Assembly (NCBI GenBank): GCA_963777595.1
Contig: CAVZRE010000028.1
Coordinates: 24,144-88,143 of the forward strand
Direction: 5' to 3'
From: CAVVFX01 sp963777595
GTDB taxonomy: Bacteria > Acidobacteriota > Terriglobia > Bryobacterales > Bryobacteraceae
Length of the DNA: 64,000 nt
Below the pieces are notes generated by a model. That model did no database searches. It was not told the DNA's origin and saw nothing but the letters and a program-made list of their open reading frames with translations. Positions 16,721 through 26,482 of this stretch are shown one piece after another. How positions within the stretch are numbered: the first letter of the stretch is position 1; each line of letters starts with the position of its first letter. The position numbers were made by a program, and so were the translations under genes.

Positions 16721-16892
16721 CTACTGACAGCCGCCGAGGGCCTTATAGAGCTGCACGACGCTCAGGAGCTCGTTCAAACGGATCTGCGCAGCGACAACTC
16801 CGCCTGGAACAGGTCGCGATCAGCGTCGAGTGCGTTCAGTTGGGCGTCGCACCTGTCAGTGCCGCACCAATCAGCGCCACCGCGCCGAACAT
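16721..16892 (-). pseudogene. NodT/TolC-type outer-membrane efflux lipoprotein remnant
   Basis: A ribosome site (GAGGAAA) and ATG open a lipoprotein signal, MFGAVALIGAALTG, running to a would-be lipobox cysteine in the next frame. The sequence then jumps to DAQLNALDADRDLFQAELSL and, after one more frame change, to NELLSVVQLYKALGGCQ and a stop. The last two pieces match the conserved C-terminus of NodT-family outer-membrane efflux proteins. About 400 central codons are missing. It lies between two STAS genes, where an efflux outer-membrane component may once have stood. Confidence 0.75.
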
Positions 16893-16917
16893 CTTATCCG
16901 TTTCCTCAACTGATCTC

Positions 16918-17274
16918 TCATTTGCTGCCCTCGCTTTTTGTAATTCCGGATTTCTCGTAACATGCGCCGTGAGGCCCGATGCATCGCCGCAGCGGACGCT
17001 CACCATTGCCTTTTAGGTTTTGCAACAGATCTTTCGTCTCTACTCCGCAGGCGACGAACTCCGCACCATCTCTTCCCATCTCCGACAGCAGCTTCTCCCC
17101 GCTCTCATCGATGAAGGTAACGTCACTAAGATCCACGACGATGCGCGCAAGGTCTCCGTTCTGCTGGCAGCGTTCCCAGCTGGTGCGCAGCTCGGCGACC
17201 CACGGACGCGTTAACCGGCCGCATAGGGTCCACCGTTGTTCTGTTTCCGTGCGCAAGTGAGTGATCCGCAGCAT
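16918..17274 (-). CDS. STAS-domain protein
   Basis: This 118-residue protein is a single STAS domain: WTLCGRLTRPWVAELRTSWE at the N-terminus and VVDLSDVTFIDESGEKLLSE at the loop where anti-anti-sigma factors are phosphorylated on serine (here D-E-S-G). The C-terminal tail RRCIGPHGACYEKSGITK contains two cysteines and is unusual for the family. Such proteins bind anti-sigma factors or other regulators. It lies 181 bp downstream of the GAF sigma-54 activator on the same strand, and the NodT remnant starts 25 bp after it, so it may once have been part of an efflux operon. Confidence 0.75.
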   Translation of the reverse strand: MLRITHLRTETEQRWTLCGRLTRPWVAELRTSWERCQQNGDLARIVVDLSDVTFIDESGEKLLSEMGRDGAEFVACGVETKDLLQNLKGNGERPLRRCIGPHGACYEKSGITKSEGSK

Positions 17275-17455
17275 ACCGGTCTTGAATCTCCGTCAAGCGA
17301 GAATGCATGCGGCGCGCCAGTTATGAAGCTAGTTGAGATCGCGCGCAACCATTGATCCGTCAAGACATCCTGGATCTCGGCAGCACGTTATCGGCTTGCT
17401 GGCTGCTGAGCTGGTGACGAGAGTCCGGTATTACGCCGGATTTTCGGCACTTGAT

Positions 17456-19565
17456 CTAGACACCAGTGCGAGAAATGCGAATGCCAAGCTTCTGCATGCG
17501 GGATTGCAGAGTAGAACGCTTAATCCCCAGCCGGGCTGCAGCTCCATTCGGTCCGGCAACGATCCAATTGGTATGTTCCAGCGCCGCGATAATTTGCTGG
17601 CGCTCTGTGTCATCCAGGATCGCTCGCATATTGTGGGAACTTCCGCTGGGACTCGCCGACTGCGTACCCGCTGCTGCCGCCATAGCCATTGAATTCGCGT
17701 TTGATACCCGCAAATCGTCGCCCGGGATATTCAAGACTGGGCCCTTGGTGAGGATCACCGCGCGCTCGATCGACATTCTGCAGCTCGCGGATGTTGCCCG
17801 GCCACGGATACTTGACCAGCGTCGTCATCGTTTCGGACGGGATCGTGTCGATGCTCTTGCTCAGCCGCCGGCTGAATTGCTGCACGAAGTGGCGGACCAG
17901 CAGAGGAATGTCTTCGGGCCGCTCGCGCAACGCCGGAACCCGGACGGGAAATACGTTGAGGCGGTAGTACAGATCGGAGCGGAATTTCTGCTCGTTCACC
18001 AGAGCTTCGAGATCGCGGTTGGTGGCGGCGATCAACCGCGCATCGGTGCGCAGAGTGCGGGTCGATCCCAGCCGCTCGAACTCGCGCTCCTGCAGAACGC
18101 GCAGCAGCTTCGGCTGCAGTTCGAGCGGCACTTCGCCGATTTCATCCAGGAACATCGTGCCGTGATTGGCCAGCTCAAAGCGCCCGACCCGCTGCGCGAT
18201 CGCGCCGGTGAAAGGCTCCGCGCTCGTGGCCGAACAGCTCGCTTTCCAGCAGTCCGGTGGGAATCGCCGCGCAGTTGAGCTTTACGAAGCCGTTCGATTG
18301 GCGCGTGCTCAGGTTGTGCACGGCACGCGCGATCAATTCTTTGCCGGTGCCGGTTTCGCCGTAGATCAGCACCGTGGAATCGGTGGGCGCCACGGTTTCC
18401 ACTTGCTGCAGCACGCGGCGCAAAGCCTCGCTCTTGCCGACGATCTCCTCGAACTTCAACTCGCTGCGAATTTCGTCTTCGAGGTAAAGCTTCTCCTGCG
18501 CGAGCTTGTTCCTGAGGTCCGATACTTCGCCAAAGGCCCGCGCATTTTCGATGGCGATCGCCACTTGGCGCGCGATCTGGCCAAGAAACGCAAGATCGTC
18601 CTCCGAAAAGGCGTGTTCCCGCCAAGGCTGCCCAGGCTGAGGACTCCCACAATACCGCCGCGTCCAGTCAGCGGCACGTGCGCCAAGGACTGAATCCCTG
18701 ACTTGCGGCATGGAGGACTCGTCCTCGATCTCCTCCTTTGAAAGAATGACAGACTCGCCCGATCTGAATACTCGAAGCGCGCTGGCCTTCTCGTCGGCAG
18801 GAGGCTCGAAGCCTTCTTCGATGATTCCCGGATTGTCCGGAAAATCCAGCGCATAGAGACGCAGTTTCTTATCTTCGGGGCTCGGCAGGTCGATCCCTAC
18901 GCCATCGCATTGCATGGCGCGGCGGATGTTCGCGGATACTTCGCGCAGCACATCGCGCAGATTGAGGTTCGACACCACTCGATTGGTAAGGTCCAGCAGC
19001 AGCTCCAGACGCTCCTGCGCGCGCTGCGACGCCTGGAAATTGATGGCGTCATCCATCGCCAAGGCGATCTGATCGGCGACCAGCGAGCAGAATCGTACCT
19101 CCTCCTGGGAGTAAGCGTCGCGATGCGACGCTGGCGATCACTAGGCTCCCAGCCGCCGATGTGCGGTGGTTAACGGAAACGCACATACCGATTGGATACC
19201 CGCCTGCCGCATGAGATCGGTCGAGGCTGGAAAGCGCGTTTCCCCGTCCAGAGTTGCGGAGGACCACCGTCTCCTGATGCTCGGTATACCCAGGCCGCCA
19301 TTGTCCCTTCTTTGTCGATCTCGGAAGGAACAGAATCGGGCTTGCGGCAGCCGGAGCACACATGCCAATGAACTTTGTTCGATCCCTCATCGTACTGCGC
19401 AATCGCATCAAACTGAATGACTTGACCGAGTTCTTCGATGAGGAGTTGAAATAAGTCCTGTGGTTCTTTCTGGGCTCGCACGGAGGCCGCGATCCGGATC
19501 AGGGACTCGTATCTTGCCGCCGTAGACTGATGTGATTCCTGTTCCAAGACCGCCGAAGTCGACAT
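17456..19565 (-). CDS. GAF-GAF sigma-54-dependent activator (FhlA-like), frame broken several times
   Basis: Frames on the minus strand join to one protein of about 700 residues. The order is GAF domain 1 (LIRIAASVRAQKEPQDLFQL), GAF domain 2 (LELLLDLTNRVVSNLNLRDV, then ARQVAIAIENARAF), a sigma-54 AAA+ domain with Walker A GETGTGKE, ELFGHERGAF at the sigma-54 contact loop, Walker B MFLDEIGE and the RWPGNIREL-like YPWPGNIRELQN box, and a C-terminal Fis-type helix-turn-helix (GAAARLGIKRSTLQSRMQKLG). The register changes at about 19270, 19120, 18660, 18600, 18205 and 17780, always resuming in the next expected part of the family. It should bind upstream enhancer sites and activate sigma-54 promoters in response to a small ligand. 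The likely target is the STAS/efflux gene group downstream. Confidence 0.82.
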
Positions 19566-19930
19566 TTATCGGAATCCGCCCTATGTGGGTTGGATGCCGA
19601 CCGTCCGCAGAGGATTCGCGAATTTCCCGAAGATCGATGTACGAGATAGCCGACTTTAAGTTAGGAGGCGGCGCTCTTAGTTTAATTTCCCTGTAGGCAC
19701 TGGCTGTCCCCTTCGGACTCACGCCTTGACGTTCGAGCTCCGCAAGACCCGACAGCAACTGGTACCGGCTCCCGGCCGGTCGAACTGGATAAACCTTTCC
19801 GGCGTCGTTCTTGTTAAGGTGAGGAGACTGCGGGTTTGGGCCGCGAGGCGGTCCGTTCCGGTGTAAAGTGGAATCGTCTCCGCTTTTGAAACGGCAGCAA
19901 GCCACCAGACAACCAACACTAGGTGCCAAC
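19566..19930. other. Intergenic region between divergent genes
   Basis: The 365 bases between the GAF sigma-54 activator and argA hold no recognisable gene. The region must contain both start regions. No clear -24/-12 element, repeat or operator was seen. Confidence 0.35.
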
Positions 19931-21220
19931 GTGAAGCTAACTGATCTGCGCGGGATTCTTCAATACGTTCCGCAATTCCGCGAAAAGACATTCATTCTTG
20001 CCGTGGACGGAGGCATCGTCGCAGAGGAAAACTTCGCCAACATCCTCCTGGACGTTGCAGTGCTGCGTTCTTTGAACATCCGCGTGGTGATCGTGCACGG
20101 TGCGGCGGAGCAAATTAAGGCTCTCGCCGAGAAGCAGGGCGTCCAGGCGTCCAACCTGGATGGCACCGGCGTGACCGATGCCGCGACCTTGCAACTGGCC
20201 ATAGAAGCCGCGAACCGTCTCACGCACGAGATCCTTCAGGGTCTTTCGGCCAACGACCTCCGTGCCGCCTGCACGAACGCCATCGTTGCGCATCCGCTGG
20301 GGATCATCCATGGCGTCGACCAACTGTTTACCGGGAAGGTCGAGCGTGTCGATATCGAACTTCTTCAAACGTTGTTGAACCAGGGATTGTTCCCGTCGTT
20401 CCGCCACTCGGCTTCGATGGCGACGGTAAGACATACCGCGTCAACTCCGACAGCATCGCGGTCGCGGCGGCCGAGGCTTTGAAGGCGACCAAGTTGATTT
20501 TCATGACGCCCGCAGGATGGGCTGCAGTACAACGGTGAACTCATTCGCCAGATGCTGGTAGCGGACTTGCAGAAACTTGTGCAATCCGCGCCCGGCGGAT
20601 TTGTCCCGGAAATGGTTTCGAAGGCGCGCCACGCAGCAGCCGCCTGCGCCGCGGGGGTGCAGCGCGTCCACATTGTCAATGGCCGCGAGGACGAAGGGCT
20701 GCTCGCGGAAGTGTTTTCCAACGAGGGCATCGGCACGCTGATTTACGCCAACGAATACGAACAGATCCGGCCGGCCAGGAAGAAAGATATTCGGGCGATC
20801 CAGCAGTTGACCAAGAAGGCAGTGGAGGCCGAAGAGCTGGTGCGGCGGACACGCGGCGAGATTGAGAAGAACCTGGCGGATTACTATATCTTCGAAATCG
20901 ACAAGAACCCGGTCGCATGCGTGGCATTGCACGTTTATCCCGCGCAGCAACAAGGCGAACTCGCCAGTCTATATGTCGATCCGTCGCATGAGAATCAGGG
21001 CATCGGCCGGAAGCTGATTCAATTCGTCGAAAATAAAGCTCGCGAGATGGGCCTGACTGAATTGATCGCGCTATCGACGCAGACGTTTACTTATTTCCAG
21101 TCGAAGGGCGGCTTTATCGAAGGTACACCTGATGACCTTCCGCCGGCCCGCCGCGAAAAATACAACCACAGTGGACGGAACTCGAAAGTTCTGGTGAAGA
21201 AGTTAAAGGCTGCCGGATGA
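19931..21220 (+). CDS. argA: Amino-acid N-acetyltransferase (N-acetylglutamate synthase), frame broken twice
   Basis: The protein would be about 429 residues: an N-terminal amino-acid-kinase-fold domain (TFILAVDGGIVAEENFANIL, then VVIVHGAAEQIKALAEKQG) and a C-terminal GNAT acetyltransferase domain with the acetyl-CoA loop ENQGIGRKLIQF. This is the architecture of ArgA, which makes N-acetylglutamate from acetyl-CoA and glutamate, the first step of arginine synthesis, and is usually feedback-inhibited by arginine. GTG with AGGTG 6 bases upstream is taken as the start. The frame shifts near 20395 and 20515. Between them the expected IPVVPPLGFDGDGKTYRVNS reads cleanly, and the total length is a whole number of codons, so the two indels compensate. 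It faces the polyamine genes tail to tail; arginine feeds ornithine, their substrate. Confidence 0.88.
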
Positions 21221-21227
21221 GCCTTGA

Positions 21228-22361
21228 CTACTGGTTCACGTGCACGATCTTGGCGGGCGGGAAGCCGTTGAAAGAAGTGCTGCTGGCGGCGCAGTAAGCG
21301 CCCATGTTTTCGGAATAAACGAAGTCGCCAATCTCCAAGTCCGGGAGTTGCTCGGTCAAGCTGATGGTATCGAGGGCATCACAAGTGGGCCCGAAGACCG
21401 AGCAAATCTGCGTGGGGCCTTTCTTGAAACTTCTCACGGGATACCGGGCGTGATCGAAAATTACGCCGCTATAAGTGTGATAGACGCCGTCGTTGAGGTA
21501 GTAACAAAGCTTACCGCCGCGCACGGCCTTACCGATGATCTGTGACACGGAACTAACGGCGGAAGCCACTAGGAAACGCCCCGGCTCAGCGAGAATTTCA
21601 ATCGGTTCTGGGAAAAGCCGGTCCAACTCGGAGTTGATCGTTTTGGCGAGTCTTCTGAAGGGCGGGACCGTATCGTCGTAATGGGCGGGAAAACCGCCGC
21701 CGATGTCGATGAGCTTGAGATCGAAGCCGCGCGCCTTGGCCTCCGCGAAAATCCCCGCGGCCAGGTGCAACGCCTGGCTGTAGTTCTCAGGGTTGGTGCA
21801 CTGGCTACCGACGTGGAAGCTGAGCCCCTCCACTTCCAGCTTGTTATTGTGAGCGAAAGCGATCAGGTCGACGGCTTCGCCGGGCAAGGCGCCGAACTTG
21901 CTTGAGAGCTCTACCATCGATCCGGTGTTAGGGACGCGCAGCCGCAGCGCCAACCCTGAGTGCGGCGCGTAGCGGGCAATCTTGATCACCTCTTCATGGT
22001 TATCGTAGGTGACTAAAGGCTTGTATGGATCCAAACGCTGCAGCGTTTCGATCGCTTTGATCGGATTCGCATAAATGATGCGATCCCAAATGAAATCCTG
22101 CCGCTGTTTCGCGGGGAGGTGCTTGATTTTGTCGTGAACCTGGAGGAACTCGGCCACGCTGGCGACGTCGAAGCTGGCCCCGGCATCGTAGAACGTCTGC
22201 ACGATCGCCGGATCATTGTTAGCTTTCACCGCGTAGTAAACCTGCACGCGCGGCAGGTACTTGCGGAATTGTTCGTAGTTTTCGCGAAGTACCTTATGGT
22301 CCACGACGACGATCGGTGTGCCGTGTTTTTTGGCCAGTTGGAGCAGTCTCTTGTGGTCCAT
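21228..22361 (-). CDS. PLP-dependent ornithine (lysine/ornithine) decarboxylase
   Basis: The 377-residue protein is a fold-type III decarboxylase. The PLP lysine is in YYAVKANNDP near residue 47, the HVGSQC motif follows in the barrel, GGGFP and EPGRF bind the cofactor phosphate, and the catalytic cysteine lies in FGPTCDALDTI. It decarboxylates ornithine (or lysine) to a diamine; the family also includes carboxynorspermidine decarboxylase, but the next gene points to ornithine to putrescine. Its ATG is 21 bp after the stop of homospermidine synthase, so they form an operon. Homospermidine synthase uses putrescine, so the two enzymes make a short pathway. The gene is intact. Confidence 0.9.
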   Translation of the reverse strand: MDHKRLLQLAKKHGTPIVVVDHKVLRENYEQFRKYLPRVQVYYAVKANNDPAIVQTFYDAGASFDVASVAEFLQVHDKIKHLPAKQRQDFIWDRIIYANPIKAIETLQRLDPYKPLVTYDNHEEVIKIARYAPHSGLALRLRVPNTGSMVELSSKFGALPGEAVDLIAFAHNNKLEVEGLSFHVGSQCTNPENYSQALHLAAGIFAEAKARGFDLKLIDIGGGFPAHYDDTVPPFRRLAKTINSELDRLFPEPIEILAEPGRFLVASAVSSVSQIIGKAVRGGKLCYYLNDGVYHTYSGVIFDHARYPVRSFKKGPTQICSVFGPTCDALDTISLTEQLPDLEIGDFVYSENMGAYCAASSTSFNGFPPAKIVHVNQ

Positions 22362-22382
22362 GGCTTAGAGTCCCAGTGCGGT

Positions 22383-23849
22383 TTAAATGCCGTCGCCTTC
22401 GGCGATGAGGAAATTCTTGAACTGCCATGGGTCGGACAAATCGATCTGCGGCTTGTTATACCCACTGAATGCGTTTGCGTAATGTTTCAGAGGGGTCCAA
22501 TCCGAGGCCACCGAAATAAACTTGCCCAGGTAAGGCTTGCTAATACCGAGCACATACTCGTGGGGCAGATCGTCAGGCACGCGCACACCCTGGCGCGGAT
22601 TTTCAACCATCCACATGCACGCGGCGACAACCGAGATGGCTACCTGCATCGTTGTTGCGTTCTGGTGCGGTACCAGGCGGCGCGACTCCTCGATTTCGAG
22701 ATCGGTTCCGCACCACCACGATTGGTACGGGTGCCCCATCACCAGCGCGCCCAGGATATCCTCTCCCTTGATAATTTCGTCAGTCATGATGCGGACGCGA
22801 GATTGTAGCTGGTAATCGTAACCACGCAATTCGTGGAGCGAGGCAATGGCGGAGTCGCACGGACAATAGGCGTAGTGGACCGTTGGCCGGTATATCGCTT
22901 TGCCGTCTTCCCAAACGGTGAGCTTTTCGGTGATGGTGAATGCCTCGCCGTGGCGCACGATCATGCCGACTACCCTGTGATCCGGCGGCACCCACGTCGA
23001 AACGAACGTGTTGATGCCCATCCGGGCCAGGCAGATCTGACTCTTGGGACCATCCGGATGTTCGTAGGCGTAAGCAGGCAGTTCTTTTTCATGGGTGCCC
23101 CAGCCCATTTCGGCTGTGGTGGTTCCCTCTTCGCGGAAGCCTTCGACACTCCAGGTATTGACGAACTCATCCACCTGCTTGGGCTGATCCGTGATCTGTG
23201 TATCGCGCTCGCTGCAGTGAATCACCTTGACGCCGAGTTGCTGGGCCAAGTGATTGAAGTTCTGCGCCTTGGCGTGGTGAGCGATCACCTCCGATTGCGC
23301 CTCGTTGAATTTCTTGTCCGCGAGGGCATGCTGCGCAATGTCCAGGAGCGCGTGCTTGGTGAAATGGCTGATCAGGCCGGGGTTTGCTCCGTGTTCGATC
23401 ACAGCCGTGGGCCCTGGCTCACTCCAGGTAGCGATCATACGACGCAGATTCATGTGCCGCCAGTAAAGGGTTCGCTCGGTAGGGTGCTTGTTTTCGGCGC
23501 CCGCGTACGGATCCCAGACCTCGACCGACGTATTCAGGTAGAGGACACCCCGGTCATGGCACCACTGCAAGATTTCGCAACAGTCGATGTTCCATGCCAG
23601 GTCGATTAGCAGGTCTCCGTTTGAAACGTGCTGGCCCAGCAGGCTCCCCAGATTCTCTGGTGTCACACGGTCCTTGATGAACGTTATGCCCTGCTCGATC
23701 CAGGGTTTCAGGGCATCGTCGTTTGGCTCAAACTCGATAATAGTAATGCGCTTCGGATCAATCGCAATGTGCTTGATCAAAATAGGCAGCGCGCAGCGCG
23801 CTACTGCTCCAAAACCTACGAACAAGACTCGATTCGGAAATACAACCAT
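22383..23849 (-). CDS. hss: Homospermidine synthase
   Basis: The 488-residue product matches bacterial homospermidine synthase in length (about 480) and motifs: a Rossmann start VLFVGFGAVARCALPIL, ITIIEFEPNDD, LLIDLAWNIDCCEIL, NTSVEVWDPYAG, VIEHGANPGLISHFTKHAL and TVHYAYCPCDSAIASLHELR. The enzyme links two putrescine units through an NAD-dependent mechanism to sym-homospermidine. The start has GGGGAGGA 7 bases upstream. It is the first gene of an operon with the decarboxylase that supplies putrescine. Homospermidine as main polyamine is known from several soil bacteria. Confidence 0.94.
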   Translation of the reverse strand: MVVFPNRVLFVGFGAVARCALPILIKHIAIDPKRITIIEFEPNDDALKPWIEQGITFIKDRVTPENLGSLLGQHVSNGDLLIDLAWNIDCCEILQWCHDRGVLYLNTSVEVWDPYAGAENKHPTERTLYWRHMNLRRMIATWSEPGPTAVIEHGANPGLISHFTKHALLDIAQHALADKKFNEAQSEVIAHHAKAQNFNHLAQQLGVKVIHCSERDTQITDQPKQVDEFVNTWSVEGFREEGTTTAEMGWGTHEKELPAYAYEHPDGPKSQICLARMGINTFVSTWVPPDHRVVGMIVRHGEAFTITEKLTVWEDGKAIYRPTVHYAYCPCDSAIASLHELRGYDYQLQSRVRIMTDEIIKGEDILGALVMGHPYQSWWCGTDLEIEESRRLVPHQNATTMQVAISVVAACMWMVENPRQGVRVPDDLPHEYVLGISKPYLGKFISVASDWTPLKHYANAFSGYNKPQIDLSDPWQFKNFLIAEGDGI

Positions 23850-24136
23850 TGTTGTTCCTCCCCAATGTGGTGACCGGAGCTATGGCAGGCGAACAGAACC
23901 ATGCGACAGTCTGGTAAAGTAAACCTCTCCGCGTCGTCAGACAAGCGAGAAACGCTAAAGGCCATACTAGAGTAACAACTTTGTCGTTAGGGATTGTTTC
24001 AATTTCGCTTCAATCCACTCGTCGAAGGTGGTCATGACACCCCGCGGATTTGCCACTCCCGTAGCGCATGGCTGAACAGCTTTACGGGCAGAATTGGATG
24101 GCTAAACCCGTCCTAACGATCTAAACTGAGGGTGTA

Positions 24137-25084
24137 ATGCGCCGTATGGGTCCCCTGCCCAGATTGGATCTTTTTGGACTCATTCCAGTGATAGTGTGCT
24201 GCTCTATCGCGGCTAAAGCGGCCCCGCCAAGTGCCGGATCAGCCCGACCTGGGACATTGAATGCAATCACAGGCGAGGTTTCCATAAATGGAGCCCCAGT
24301 AAACCCAATCAACACCGCCCCGGTAACCATCGACGGTGGCGGCAGAATCAAAACGGGACAGGGCATGGCGGAAATTTTGCTCAGCCCGGGAAGTTTTTTA
24401 CGGCTTGGCAAGGCGAGCGAATTAACGCTGGATGCCGCTGGGACCCGTGGAATCAGCGCCCGGCTCCAAAGAGGTGAGGCGCTGTTGGAGGTTCTCGACG
24501 CGGGTGCCGCTCTCACCATCGAGGAGAATGGTGTGACCGCTATCGTGCAGAGCCCGGGGTTGTACGAGTTCGACCAAAAGCAGTCAATGGTCGCGGTTTA
24601 TGCGGGCCAAGTTCGATTGAACAAGAACGGCCGGCAACTTGTCGCCACTGCTGGGCTCGGCGTTGGAACGCGCCGCTTTCGTGTATTTGGGACCAGTCCC
24701 GATCCCGGCAACGCTCTCCTCTCATGGAGCCGAAGCCGTTCTGAACAACTCAGCATCGAAAGCCGGGCATCCGCGCAGGAAAATACCGGTTCCGGAAGAT
24801 TGCGGGGATCTCAATGGCATTGGGATCCGTGGTCGGCGTCCTACACGTTTCTCTCTGCGTCAGGATTCGTGACGGGACCTTTCGGTTGGCCTTACTTTTC
24901 CCCCGGCTACGCGCCGGATTTCATTCCGCTGCATCGCGGCGACTCTTGGCTCTACGGCGCGCCAGAATTGCCGAACCATGGTTTCCGTGGTGGTTCCGGT
25001 CCCTTCGAGCTAGAACGAGGGAACGTCAGGCCCACGGTCCCCTTATCAGCCCCCGGGGAACCTCAGTTTCCAAGTAACCGATAG
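24137..25084 (+). CDS. FecR-domain protein, exported
   Basis: The 315-residue protein has a hydrophobic N-terminal segment (LFGLIPVIVCCSIAAKA) and then a FecR domain at about residues 40-190: LNAITGEVSINGAPVNP, GGRIKTGQGMAEILLSPGSF, RGEALLEVLDAGAALTIEEN and VAVYAGQVRLNKNGRQLVA. The C-terminal third is rich in Trp, Tyr, Pro and Gly (HWDPWSASYTFLSASGF, GPFGWPYFSPGYAP) and is not recognised. Many acidobacterial FecR-domain proteins are stand-alone surface or periplasmic proteins rather than iron regulators, and no sigma factor or TonB receptor lies nearby. GAGG lies 6 bases before the ATG. It converges on the efflux operon with an 8-bp gap. Confidence 0.75.
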   Translation: MRRMGPLPRLDLFGLIPVIVCCSIAAKAAPPSAGSARPGTLNAITGEVSINGAPVNPINTAPVTIDGGGRIKTGQGMAEILLSPGSFLRLGKASELTLDAAGTRGISARLQRGEALLEVLDAGAALTIEENGVTAIVQSPGLYEFDQKQSMVAVYAGQVRLNKNGRQLVATAGLGVGTRRFRVFGTSPDPGNALLSWSRSRSEQLSIESRASAQENTGSGRLRGSQWHWDPWSASYTFLSASGFVTGPFGWPYFSPGYAPDFIPLHRGDSWLYGAPELPNHGFRGGSGPFELERGNVRPTVPLSAPGEPQFPSNR

Positions 25085-25092
25085 ACCTCGCG

Positions 25093-26482
25093 TTATCGCA
25101 ATGCACCGACGGTGTATTGCAACTGGGCGTAGGCGATCTGGTAGTCGTAGATGGCCGACACATTTTCGATTTGAGCCTGCGTCAGATTGAGTTGCGCCTG
25201 CGTGATCTCGACGATGGATGCGAGGCCAAGATTGTATCGGCCCTGCGCCAGTTCCAGCGCCAACTGCGCCTGCTTCAAAGCTTTCGGTCACGGGTATTCG
25301 CTGATACGCCGTTGACGCGGAAATCCAGGCCGAGCGTACGTCGCGCTCGAACCTGTTGCTGCAGATTGCGAAGGCGCTCGCCGGTCGCCTGGGCTTCATA
25401 ATGGGCGGCACCCTTCCGCGCAGCGTAACAGATGGCCGTTAAAGATCGGGAATATCCACATTCACCGCCGCCCCTTCATATCCATAGGGAGCGACCCGTG
25501 GATCCTGATCGAGATAAGGCAGTCCGCCGCCAACGGCTATGAGGCTGACTGTTGGACGGGAAAGATCGGCCTCCGCTTTCTCAAACGACTGGGCTCCCTG
25601 CAACCGAATCTGAGGTCCCGTAATTCAGGCCGGTTCTGAATCGCATCCGCAATCAGCGGATCCGGAGTGCGGGCGGAGTCCCCGGGGGGGCAACACTCGC
25701 CAACTGGTAGCGGACAACCTGCTCTTGGCCGAGTGACGCGCGCCAGGTCGGCATAAGCCTGCTCCACCGCATCTTGGGAACGAATCAGGAGCAGTTTCGC
25801 TTCGGAAAGATTAACATTAGCAAAACTCACGTCCAGAGCGGACTTAAGGTTAGCGTTCGCGAGCGCGGTGACCTGATCCGTCAGAGTTTGGCGGGCCCGG
25901 ATGGTGTCATTCGCGACCGTCGACGAACGCCTGCGCCTGCAGGACGCCAAAATAGCCGCGGTTGACTCCGAGCACCGTGTCGTAGACGGTTGCCTGGGTG
26001 GTCTGATCGGCAGCCTGAGCCTGGAATTGCGATTGATCCACCAGATTTTTCGTTCTTCCGAAATCGGCTACCAAGCTGGGTAATTTGAAGCCCCTGATCC
26101 GAAACGGCTAAAAAGCTGCGAAGCAGAAAGCGCACCTGCCCCAAGACGGCTCTGTGCGAGGCCTTGGGAGCCGGTGATTTCGCCGTCGACCACTGGGTAG
26201 TACGGCAGCTCTGTTTTCCGTGATTCGCTGGCCGGCAGCCGCCGCTGTATTCCGGGCCGCCGCAATCTGCGGATGGCTCTTTAACGCCAACGCCGTGGCT
26301 TGGGGCAGAGTAAGAGCGGCCTGACCCGGCGGCGCGGGCGCGGAGGGAAGCGTGGCCGGTGAGGTCTGGGGTACCGCCGGGGAAGGGGGCGGCGGGACTG
26401 CGGGTGCAGCGGGTACTTGAGCACCCGAAGCGATGCAACCAGCCCACAAAGTCATACTAACGACGACCGCCTTGCTAGGCAT
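25093..26482 (-). CDS. TolC-family outer-membrane efflux protein, frame broken
   Basis: The start MPSKAVVVSMTLWAGCIASG overlaps the last codons of the RND gene by 8 bases. A Pro-rich stretch follows, then the TolC repeat start LTLPQATALALKSHPQIAAA. Later pieces in other frames include ALANANLKSALDVSFANVNL and SEAKLLLIRSQDAVEQAYAD. The end is QAQLALELAQGRYNLGLASI and NVSAIYDYQIAYAQLQYTVG. Register changes occur near 26220, 26080, 25950, 25690 and between 25280 and 25540. The total of about 463 codons is normal for the family. It is the outer-membrane exit duct of the RND system encoded upstream in the same operon. Confidence 0.82.
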
